Source: Anodontia alba (lineage: Eukaryota; Mollusca; Bivalvia; Lucinida; Lucinidae). Taken from it: a DNA stretch of 64,000 nt. Below, one piece after another: positions 37,401 through 49,400 of the stretch (within the stretch, counting starts at the first letter, position 1; each line of letters starts with the position of its first letter). Both the position numbers and the translations under genes were made by a program. Location of the stretch: positions 61,152,514 to 61,216,513 of the forward strand of contig OZ024823.1 in assembly GCA_964016985.1 (NCBI GenBank), in the 5' to 3' direction. The notes under the pieces were generated by a model that searched no databases, was not told the DNA's origin, and worked only from the letters and a program-made list of their open reading frames with translations.

Positions 37401-40400
37401 CAATGACTGGATGTATCATGTGTACTGGAATAGTGGCCAGGGGTTCATAACTTTTAGATTTTATGTCCCTTGGTAGTTTCTCAAAAAATTAAAATGCATT
37501 TTGCTCAATAACTTTTATGTTTGTGGTCCTACTTTGATGAAACATATACTACACTTGTTCTTTAAGATTAGGAAGATGTAGTTGCAGAATGGTGGCCAAG
37601 GGCTCTTAATTCAGTTATGTCCCATAGAAGGTTTCAAATTTTGCCATTCTTAAAAATTTTTGTAACAGATTTCTCAGAACCTAAGAAAGCTAATAAGCTG
37701 AAAGTTCATATAAACAGGGACAATAACTGGATGTATCAAGTATACCAGAATAGGGGCAAAGGGTCCATAAATCTTGGAATGTCCCTTGGTAGGTTTTCAT
37801 TTTCAACACACATGTACCGGCAAGTGGCTCAGTTGGTAAAGCGCCTGCTTTGTGACCGGGAGGTTGCGGGTTCTATCCCAGGCCAAGTCATACCAAAAAC
37901 TTTAAAAATGCTGCTAGCTGCTCTTTCCCTTAGTGCTCAGCATTAAGAAAGTAGAGCTAGGAATCAGAACTGGTCAACTCAGTGTCAGTATAATGTGACT
38001 GGGTGGAATATCATGTCAAGTGTCTGGGGCGTGATATTTCTGTGAGGCAGCACTTTAAAAGTGAGCATTGAGCTCCCTGCCACATCCAGATACCGTCGCG
38101 ATATGATTGAAATATTGTTGAAAGCCACGTAAAGCCCGAATAAAACAAACAAACACAAAATCAACACACTTGTGTCTTTCTCCTCTGATGGCATTGTAGC
38201 GGGGCTATAGTCAGATCCTCTGACAGCTCTAGTTTTTTTCTTATTTTATCCTGAAAACAGGTTTTGACATTTCATGCAAATTGTCTCCTAAGGAGACAGT
38301 TTGCATAAAATGTCAGATTCCTGTTTTCTGTGAAAAGCAAGAAAAATATCAGTCATCTGCTGAATTTACCCGGAGATCAGTAAAGGCTAAGACTAATTGT
38401 AATGAGATGACACTGATCCAATTCAGCATAGCAGGGAGGTTGTAATAAATTTTTGCATGTTTTTGCAGGATTTAGATGGCAATGTTCTTGACTCCTGGGA
38501 AGGTGTTCGTGTTCAATGCCTTGGCTGTCAGGTGGACGGCAAACTAGTATATGCAGCTGATACACATTTTAGAATACGAGGTTACAACTTTGATGATCTA
38601 ACAGATGTTCATTTGTAAGTATGTGGGACTATAGATAAGTATGTTTCCTGTTTTCCATAAAGATTCTGTTTTATACATGGCTTCAGAAAAGAGGAGTATC
38701 TAGAAAATTATTTTTAATGACAGATTTCATCTGTATTTTGCATTACCATCAAATTTTCCAGTGTTAGTGGCTTTCACCATCCCTGAACATGCTTCCACAC
38801 AAAAAGTAGTGCAACCTTTACACAAATTTTGCGGCATTTACAAATGGACTTGGTCAGAATCATATTTATTTGATGTTTAAGAGCATTATATCTTGAATTT
38901 TGAATATAGTGTTGGATAAATATGAAAAAAAAAAAGAAAATCAGATATGAAAACTACCTAATCTAAGTGATGAATATATATGCATGAGTGAAATGTAAAC
39001 ATACAGAATTAATTATCATATCATATATCAATATGCCATCATTTTTTGCTACTGGTGAAATTTCTCTCATCAGCGTTGGCTTCTGCCAAAACTCTTGCAA
39101 GGTCTCGAAATCTGTCATTTCAGTGCCTTTGACATTTGATTCTTATTTGCGGACGAAAACCTACATTGTGGATACTCATTAGAAACTGCTTCTGATTGGG
39201 TGATAACAGAAATCAGAATTCAGAGATAATCAAAATGTTGTAGGAAGTTGTAATGGACAAACCTTTTTTATAACTCGCGGGTGCTGGTGGCTCATAAGGT
39301 GAGCTTATAATATAGCAAGGCTCTGGCGTCCATGGTTTATTGTAGTACACACTTTTGAACAAATATATCTCCAAGACCAGTTGGCCGATTTTAGTCAAAA
39401 TTTATCGGTAGCGTCTTTTAGGCGGGGGAAAGGCTGCAGGTTTTGGGGCAGAACGGATCAAAACTTTGGTTTCCATGGCAACATAAAGCCCCCATTGACT
39501 TATAATGGGGAAAATGCTATCGCCACCTTTTCTTGATAGTTTTTATGTGATTCTTTTTATACTTGCAGGTAACAAGAACATGCATAAAATTTCGGTCAGA
39601 TCGGAGCACTAACTGCAGACTTACCTGCTCTTGAGCGTCTGAAAAACTTCCCATAGACTTATAAAGGGAAAATGGTGTCTCCATGCTAGCTCGTTCATTT
39701 TTGATTGAATCATTATCACAGTTGCTTGTCACCAGGATAGGCATAAAAGCTCGAAGGACTGATTTCCGGCCAGATCCGACTTCTCATTTGAAGTTATTTG
39801 CCCTTGAATGACGAATATTTTACACTTTTGAGCTTGAATATCTCTGAGGCCAGTTGGCCAGTCTTGATCTATTTTATGTGTAGCATCACTGGAGGGGGGA
39901 AAAGGATGCATAATGTTTTGAGGCAGACTGGATCAAAACTGGTGTCCATGGCAAGAGAAAGCCCCCATTGACTTATAACGGGTAAAATGGTATCACCACC
40001 AATCCTTTTTATACTTGCTGGTAACAAGGACATGCATAAAATCTTGTTTGAATTTCAGCCAGATCGGACCACTGACTATGGACTTGGCTGCCCTTGAGCG
40101 TCTAAATATTTTCCCATAGACTAAGGAGACAGTTTGCATGTTAGCTCTTTCATTTTTGATCAAATCGTCATAAAAGTTGTTGGTAACCAGGACAGGCATA
40201 AAAGCTAAGTTGAGTTCGGTTTGGGCCGAATCAGATCAATCATTTTGGAGTTATTTTCTCTTGAAAATTTCACACTTTTGAACTTGAATATCTCTGAAGC
40301 TTGTTGGCCAATCTTTATCAAATTATATGTGTAGCATCATTGGGGTGGGGGAAAGGCAGGGTAAGGATTTTGGGCAGATTAGATCAAAATGCTGGTTTCC

Positions 40401-43400
40401 ATGGCAAAAGAGAGCCCCCATTGACTTATAATAGGGAAAATGATGTCTCCACCTTCTCTGGGTTGGTTTTGATCCGATCCTTTTTATACATGCAAGTAAT
40501 GAGGTTATGCACAAAATCTCAGATGATTTCGAATTTCAGCTAGATCGGACCACTGATTATGGAGTTAGTTGCACTTGGTCTAAAAATTATCCCATAAACT
40601 TATAATGGGAAAGTGATGTCTCCATGCTAGCCCATTCATTTGTGATCCCATCATCATCATCAAAGTTGCTGGTAACCAGGACAGGCATAAAAGCTAGGAT
40701 GAGTTTGATTTCGGGCCAGATCAGACTACTCACTTTGGAGTTATTTGCCCTTGAGTGACAAAAATTTCACACATTTGAACTTGAATATCTCTGAAGCCAA
40801 ATGGCCAATCTTGATCAAATTTTAAGCTCACCTGAGCAAGAAGTGCTCATGGTGAGCTATTGTAGTCAGTCAATATCTGTCATGCTGCGTGCGGCGCAAC
40901 AATTGCTTGAAAAGCCTACTCCTACTACACCCCTGGGCCAATTGACTCGAAACTTGGTAGAATGCAGTGGGGTGACTTGTAGATAAAAAATAGCTAAAAT
41001 TCTTCTGATCAGAAATCCAAGGTGGGCGCCATCTTGAAAATCTATTTTCCCTTCTTCTCCTGAACCAAAAGGCCAGTTGACTTGAAACTTGGTAGGAAGT
41101 ATCGGGGTGATTTATAGATATAAAATAGCTAAAATTATTCTGATCAGAAATCCAAGATGGCCGTCATGGGTGGCAATCTTGAAAACGGTTTTTGCTTCTT
41201 CTCCTGAACTGAGAGGCCAATCGACTTGAAACTTGGTAAGAAGCATCACGGTGACTTATAGATTAAAAATAGCTCAAGTTGTGCCGATTGGAAATCCAAG
41301 ATGGCCGTCATGGCCATCTTGAAAATCTAGTTTTTGCTTCTTCTCCTGAACTGAAAAGTCACTTGACTCAAAACTTGGTAGGAAGCATGGGGGTGAATGG
41401 TAGATCAAAAATAGATAAAATCCTTCCAATCAGAAATCCAAGATGGCCGCCATTTTTTGCTTCTCCTAAACCGAAAGGCCAATCGACTTGAAACTTGGTG
41501 GGAAGCATCGGGGTTACTTGTAGATCAAAAATAGCTAAAATCATTCAGATTGTAAGTCCCAAGATGGTCCCTATGGCCACCATCTTGAAAATCTGTTTGT
41601 AGCTTCTTCTCCTGTACCAAAAGGCCAACTGACTTGAAATTTTGTAGGAAGCATTGGGGTAACTTGTAGATAAAAAATAGCTATAATCATTCCGATCGGA
41701 AATTCAAGATGGCTGCCATCTCGAAAATCTATTTTTCGTACTTCTCCCACACCAAAAGGCCAATTGACTTGAACCTTGGTTTGAAGCATCAGGGTGATGT
41801 GTAGATCAAAAATAGCTAAAATTATTCTGATTGGAAATCCAAGATGGCCACCATGGCGGTCATCTTGAAAATCTATTTTTTGCTGCTTCTCCTTAACCGA
41901 AAGGCCAATTGACTCGAAACATGGTAGGAAGCATGGGGATGACTTGTTGATCAAAAATAGCTAAAATTGTTCTGATCAGAAATTCAAGATGGCCGCCACG
42001 GCTGCCATCTTGAAAATGTAATTTTTGCTTCTTGTCCTGAACCCAAAGGCCATTTCACTTGAAATGTGGTAGGAAACATCCGGTGACGAAGATAAAAAAA
42101 AAAAAGCTAAAATTGTTCTGACTAGAAATCCAAGAAGATGGGCATGGCCGCCATCTTGAAAATCGTTTTTCGCTTTTTCTCCTGACCAGAACGGAAAGGC
42201 CAATTGACTTGAAACTTGGTACGAAGCATTGGGATGACTTGTAGATCAAAAATAGCTAAAATCATTCGGATCTTGAAAATCAGAAAAATATCCATGCTTT
42301 TTGGTTTTAAAAAAAGACATCGGGAGCTATGAACCAGTGCTTTCTGTTTTATTTTCAGAGTACAAGAGTCACCCAATAGTGTTCTTTCAGAATCCATGGA
42401 AAGCTCAAGATAAGAGGGGTAGCCCCGCATCCTACTTTATCGCTTCCCTTACGACTCATAAAAAGATAAATGAAGAAGGAAACACTGTACCTTTTATCAA
42501 ATCATTTATTTATGTAGTTCAATCCTTTCTAAACAATCCTGCATAAAACATATTCCAAATCGGCCTGTCAGATTTTCCAGACACATTGTTTTTGTCAGCC
42601 ATGTGAGTTGTAGTTACGTCACCGGGTATTGCAGAGTTCACTTAAATTGAAGTTAATTTTAGTAATAGGCAGCCAGTTGATTAAAAACTCTTCATAAATA
42701 TTCAGAAACCATTGTGCCACTAAATACCGACTAAGGAATTTCAGTCACAACTTTAAAACTTTGGTTATCATAACACAAAAGCAACAAGTTGCTGTCTACA
42801 AGATACTTCGCAGAAAGAGATTTGCTGTGAATTTCCTATGCAGTGTGGACACCTAAATCCATCACACTTCCTTATAACTTTAACTTTCGAACAAAACTGA
42901 AGATGTGTTCAGTGGGAACAAACATCGCACTTAGCCGGTTTGAGAAAAATTACTGAAACACAACGTCACACTGAGTAAGACGACCATACAAATTGAGAAT
43001 CTAAGCTTGGGTCCTCCTCTATACATATTGCAGTAGTGTTGGTTGCTTGCTTCCCTCATTTTGGGATGCTGGGATGGACTTTCCAGATATGGTAGTAACA
43101 TGACTTTCAGTAAGAGTGACATCTCTCAGACACTGTCATCTGTTCCCCAGTACAGAAAAATAAAAAAAAGATGACCTATTATATTCACTTTTAAGGACAG
43201 GGGGTATACAAAAAATGCACGAAAGTAAGTTCTACACAACTTTAATATAAATATAATTTTACGCATCAGTTTCCTAGGTTTTTATCCTTTTTTTTTCTTC
43301 AGCACTCGGTAGTTTGATGCCTGAAATGAAACTAATATAAACAACCAATAGGAGGCGTAACAGATGAAGTCATCAGGAGTTATGAACAACTGTAATAACC

Positions 43401-46400
43401 ATAAGTATTTGGACAGAGAGGCCTGAACAAACAGTGTAGACCCAGCTTAGATGTGGTATCTGATTGGGGTCTACACTGTTTGCCACTCATCCAGCAATTT
43501 TATACACACCAGTAGGTAGTCCAGAAGTGTTATTTAGAACTTTAGGGTAAGTACGGTAAGGATTTAGGGTGTCTTAATATTTAGGGTTAATATGGTAGTG
43601 TTTTCTGTTTCATTTTCAGAATACAAGAGTCTCACCCAGTAATGTCTTTCACAATCAATGAAACAGGTCGACTTTGTTTACTTAATGTTGCCACTCAGGC
43701 AAGTATGTTTTGTAGTTCATGTTTTATAGTATGTCTGACTCCTTTATTGTTTGATGTTGCACTGTCTCGTGGCAGAAGGGGTCTTCTGGACACATTGGAC
43801 TTCTACAGATGTGCAAACAGTAGCCTGTATATCCCAATAATCTTAGCTGGTCATCAATGCATTTGATAACTTCAGTAACTGTATCTGTTTGTTTTCACTA
43901 TAAAAGAGCATCAGTTCCCACTGTCACTTTTTGCAAATATTTCAACCATTTTTCTTTAGGAATATCAATGTCATATAGCTGACATACTTAAAATCGAAGA
44001 TGGACTCTTCCAATATATAGTTAGGGAGAGTTTATTCAGTCTTTAATGGATTAACATGTATTTTTTTCCAATTGTAATAAAAGAAAAAATCAACATTGAT
44101 AATGTTCAGGATATGGCCTTTTAGTTCTAGATAAGATATGTATCCATAAAAATATTTTAACTGCATAATACATTAACCTATAGATAATGTGCTATTCTGT
44201 TCTGTATTTCAAACCTCCCACAGAAAAAAAATGAGTCTTAAGAGTCTTAATCCAGAAGGTCCCTTAGGCAGTTGCCTGTGTGACATTGTTCTTCCCGCTC
44301 TTTTGATCACATGTCAGTTTCTTTTCTGTGGAACTAAGTAAACAAGGATTTTTATAGGGTGAAAAAAATCTATATTTTCTTTCTTTTCTCTGGTTTATTT
44401 TCTTAATTCTTGTCTTTCTTATGTTCCTTTATCATTCCTTCCACCAAAGATCTTATTTCTTTCTTTAAATCGATTTTCAATTTCTTATTATTATTGATCG
44501 TTTTTCTATGTCATACGTTTTCGGGACTTTTCATGCCGATCAATCATGGCGTTTGTGGACATATTAAAGCGTGGTGGGATAATCATCCAAAATGTTTATC
44601 TTGTTGTTTTTGTTCCAGGCTGTCTACTTGTTCAATTTGTAATCTCTGGTCTAAGAAGATTTGGGATCTTGCAGACAAAAGAAGACTTTATTCTGTGAGA
44701 AGATCTACCATGAAGAAGAAGCTGACAAAGAAAAGAAAGTTGTCCAATCAGATGCGTCTGACAACAGCTGTTTTCTTGATGGGAGCACCACCCCACAGGG
44801 CTTTACTGCCAGGGGTAAGACCCATCTGGGTGGCAACTATATGGGTGCAAAGTATGTCCACCAGGCACTGGTCACCAGGCACCAGGCACCAGTCAGCTTT
44901 ACTAGGCACCGATCAACCAAGCACCGGGCTACCAGGCACCAGGCAATCATCATGGGTCAACTAGGCACAGGCAACCAGTCATCGGTCATCTGATACCAAT
45001 CACGCTCATCCAGATCCCGGGCATTAAGCGGTGATTACCAGCACCGGGCACCAGTAATTCAATCACCAGGCACCAGTCACCGGGTAACCAGTCACCGGGA
45101 ACCAGGCATAAGTCAATTTACCAGGCACTGGTCATCAGGCAACAAACGCTTGGCACTGAATACCAGGTGTCCAGTCATAGACATGAGTTCTGAGTATTCA
45201 TTAGCGAATGAGCCTCAGAACTCAAGAAGTTCCCAAAGAATATTGCTACCGTTGGAACCAGACTTTAGTGCCATGTCGGACCCAAATATAGTCATCGATC
45301 CGCCTACTAACACTTAGGAATCCCCTAATAGGCAAACATCTCTGACTAGACACAGTAGGAAAGATCAGCCTAAGCCAAAACTTAAGTCTAAGAAGAGGAG
45401 AAGAGATAGATCTTCTTCCTCTTCTAATTCTTCCTCTTTGTCTTCTCATAAGAGAAGTAAGAAATCAAAGAGGTCCAGACACTCCCATAAAAAGAGAAGA
45501 AGACATTCTACGTCATTATCTTCTTCCTCTTCACTTCACTCCATGAAAGATTATGGTAGATACAAAAGGTGAAGACAGTCTCCTCAAGTTGTAGATGTAC
45601 AGTCTACAGTACAACCTGTTAGGACCATTGACGAGACACCAGTTATACATTCCAATAATGTGGTGCAACAAATGTCAAAGGATTCAGGCTCTGAATCTGA
45701 AACAGAAGCCTGATTCTTTGACAAGGCAATTAATGAAGTCTTTAGACTGTTACCACAGGAGTTGTGTTCGAAACCCTTGAAAGAACACACCTGCTTAACC
45801 ATTATCAGGAATCGAACAATTTATGGAGTCACATGCAACTCCGTTATTAGTTCTTTCTCAGTCAAAACTTGTCAAAAATACTAAGTTTATCCAGGATAGA
45901 TTAAATTCGGAAAACTTTGGTAAACACTGGTTATGTCCTCAAAATTCAAGTGCGTCTTTGGCGCCTATCAAAATATTGCAAAAACCAAAATCAGTATTTT
46001 CCAATGGAAAATTTTTCTCAACTAGAATCTGATGCTTTGCTACTGATGCTATGTCTAGTAAAGGAAGGTATTGCGTTCCCGTTAGAAATTTAGAATACTG
46101 GGAGAAGAGAGTACGTAAATTAGTGGCGATTAATTCACATGCTAATTTATTCTCTTCAGCAGCTTATCTCTGTCTCCAACAAGAGTCCATGTCAATCAAA
46201 GCCTTGTCCAGACTCTTGGAAGCAGTGGCTAAATCAATTAAACATGCTACAGCCATGTCAACTATATTTGCCACAGAATTGTTTCAGGCTAGACGTGATG
46301 CAGCTATAGCCACATCGAAACTATTGTTGGACAAATCCAGTCATGAACTTAGAAATGTTCTAGACAGTTGTTTGACAATAAAATTAAGGAAGTAGCAAAG

Positions 46401-49400
46401 TCTAATTACGAAGTGCAACAGCAGAGATTTTTAGCTTCTTCCTCTACTAATGTTAATATTCAATAACAACAAAAGTCATCTTACTCGGCTACAGTTCTAA
46501 AACTCAATCTCAGTCCTTTACCTCCAGTACAAGGAAGGACTTTTCGAAGAGGAGTAGTAACATAAAGCATTTCCCCTTCTCTAAACATGCCTCATCTTCC
46601 AGAAAGTTCTGAAAGCCAACCCTTTCCACTGCCTATCTTACCACGCCCAGATATTCCAGTGGGAGGAAGATTGGCCCACTTTGTGGAACAATGGGGAGAA
46701 TTAACACAAAGCAAATGGGTCCTCTCTATCGTACGAGACGGTTTCAGGATACCATCCAATTCAACTCCCCCTCTTTCGTCAGTTCCGATAAGTCTGAGTC
46801 AGTCTTCCTCCCCGTTATTACGAGAAGAGATAAAGAACCTTCTTCAGAAATGGGCAGTGAAAAGGATACAAGATCCGGGAAATCCCAGTTTTTATTCCCG
46901 GCTATTTCTTGTCCCGAAAAAGAACGGAAAGTTATGTCTTGTAATAGATCTTTCTCTGTCGAATCAGTACATAAAGAAACAATCATTCAAGATGGAGATA
47001 GTCAAGTCAAGTACAACAATCGATACTAGTCAAGGATTGGGCTGTCTCATAGATCTGACAGATGCTTGTCTACACGTACTGATTCATCCTCAATCCAGGA
47101 AGTACCTTTGTTTCATGTTCGAAAATCAGGTCTTCCATTTCACAGCCTTACAGTACCTTTAAGAATGTCCCCAAGTCCGTGGATTTTCACCAAACTGATT
47201 GACGTAATAGCGGCTCATTTGCGTCAATGTGCCATCTCACTATTTCCGTACCTAGACAATTGGCTTATAAGAGATCTAATTTGCAGCAGACTTGTATCTC
47301 ACACAATATATTGCCTTCAAACAGTTCAAAGTCTAGGGTTCATTCCAAATCTAAAGAAGTCAGATTTGATACCAGCTCAGCAATTCATCTTCATAGGAAT
47401 GGAATTTATGACACGACACAACGTAGTCAGGGTACCAGCAGATTGCATTGAATCCCTACTTCTGACTATCAAATTTTTTCTAACAGACTCAAGTTTGAGC
47501 AGGAACTTTCCTTTCTCTTTTGGGCAAACTCAGTGCAGCAGCAGACTTTGTTCTCCTAGGCAGACTTCATTTACGACCGCTTCAAATGTGTCTCTTATCT
47601 GTCTGGAGACCTCATATTTTTCCTCTCAATCATCAGGTTCCGATCAACAGTATGATTGGATTTCATTTGAAATGGTGGATGGACACCAATCGCTTTGTTC
47701 TGGGAATGTCTATTCAGCCTCTAGATCCCAATGCATTCCTTTTTATGGATGCCAGTCATTATGGATGGGGAGCTCATCTCAAACCGATGGGACTATCCTT
47801 TCATGATCGCTGGACAGAAGGCCAATCCCAGCTTCATATCAATATTCGGAAAATAATGGCCATTCGTTTTGCACTGAAGAAAGCCATACAATACATACAC
47901 CACTCTTGTGTCATGATTTCTTCCAACAGTACAACAGTGGTCTCCTATATCAACAAACAAGGAGGAACACATTCCCCCGACTGATGCATGGAGGTATGGG
48001 ACATTCTCCATTGGTGCCTGAAACATGATATTGTACTCAGAATTTGTCATATTCCAGGCAAATTCAATATACTGGCAGACCGTCTCTCGAGATTGGACAA
48101 AATGGTCTTTGGATCAATCGGTGGCGAATTCCATTTTTCAAATGCTCAATTTTCCCAATGTGGATTTGTTTGAGACTCGTTTGGATCACAAACTCCCATT
48201 TATGTATCTCCAGTTCTAGACAATCAAGCCTTCACAATAGATGCATTATCAATGAACTGGAACTTTCTACATGCATATGCATTTCCATCAACACTCTGAT
48301 ACCATCTATTCTAGCCAAGATACGTCAATCTCGGTGGGTTGACTGGGCCGTAAAACCTCAACACAAACAAACAAACGTCAATCTCGGTGCTGAATAGTTC
48401 ATATTGCTCCTGTTTTGCCTCAACGTCCTTGGTTCTAAAAGGTGTTACAACTACTAGTATCAGCCTTGATTCTTCTGCCATTCCTTCCAAAGCTACTAAC
48501 ACAAGCAAAAGGAAAATTCCAACATCAAAATCTCCCATTTCTGACACTTCACGGGAGTTATCAAGCAATCAATTAGAGCCTCATCACATTGACCAAGCTG
48601 CATCTTGGGCTGGTAAGATTCCCTACAGAATCTATTTTGTCATTGCAGCGGTATGGTGCTGCAGTGCCTAATTCTCTGATTCAGAATTCCTCACGCTGTC
48701 TACGATGTGGGGTGCTCAGACTGGGATTGTTAGTTGGGTGGTATATTTTTTCTAGTTTTCTTACTTTGAATACTTACTTTATAAGTAAAACATATTTTAA
48801 CTAGTAATACTTAACCTATAGATAAGAGAATCCCTCCTTCCTCCTCGCGTAGCTCAGTTATATTGTTTTAAACTTCAAAGGAACTGACACATGATCAAAA
48901 TAGCTGGAAGAATGACGTCACACAGGTAACTGCCTAAGGGACATTCTGGATTAAGACTCCTAAGACTGTCGTTTTTTCTGTGGAAGGTTTGAAATACAGA
49001 ATAGAATAGCAAATTATCTATAGGAAAAGTATTACTGGTTAAAATATGTTTTACTTACAAAAACTTCATTTTTCTAGTTTCTCCACAAAAACATACATTG
49101 TGAGTACTCATTAGAAATTCCTCATCAAGGCGCTCCTAATGAGTACCCAAAATGTTTTTTATGCCCAAAATGTTTTTTATGCCCCCAACTTCGAAGTAGT
49201 TGGGAGTTATGTTGCTTTTGGGATGCTCATCTGTTTGTCAAGCTTAGCATAGTTAAGAATGATAAGGATAGCATCTTGATATTTTACATATGAAATTAGG
49301 AGCGAAAATAAGCAGACCCATATTCTTTTTTCTTTTTTGGGACATAATGAAATCTTATGAACAAGACATCTCGAAAACTATTTGAGCTAGGGCCATGAAA

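Larger units (their letters stand above)
36880..38395. repeat. Family B MITE split by a Helitron-like element
   Basis: The left piece (36880-36929: acttagcatgctagaaaa, caacatattgaaatattt) and the right piece (38233-38395: ttttttcttattttatcctg, gcaaattgtctcctaagg, agtcatctgctgaatttacc) form one MITE of about 215 bp. Confidence 0.7.
44148..49066 (+). mobile_element. DIRS-like tyrosine-recombinase retrotransposon, decayed
   Basis: Inverted terminal repeats: the left (about 44148-44340, with acctatagataatgtgctat, gtatttcaaacctcccacag, cccttaggcagttgcctgtg) matches the complement of the right (about 48850-49066). A copy of the outermost left end lies at 48785-48830 (acatattttaactagtaata), consistent with a DIRS internal complementary region. 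The interior carries gag-like and RT/RNase H regions, while a tyrosine recombinase is absent or reduced to a trace. Such elements integrate without a target-site duplication, and none is seen. Confidence 0.85.
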
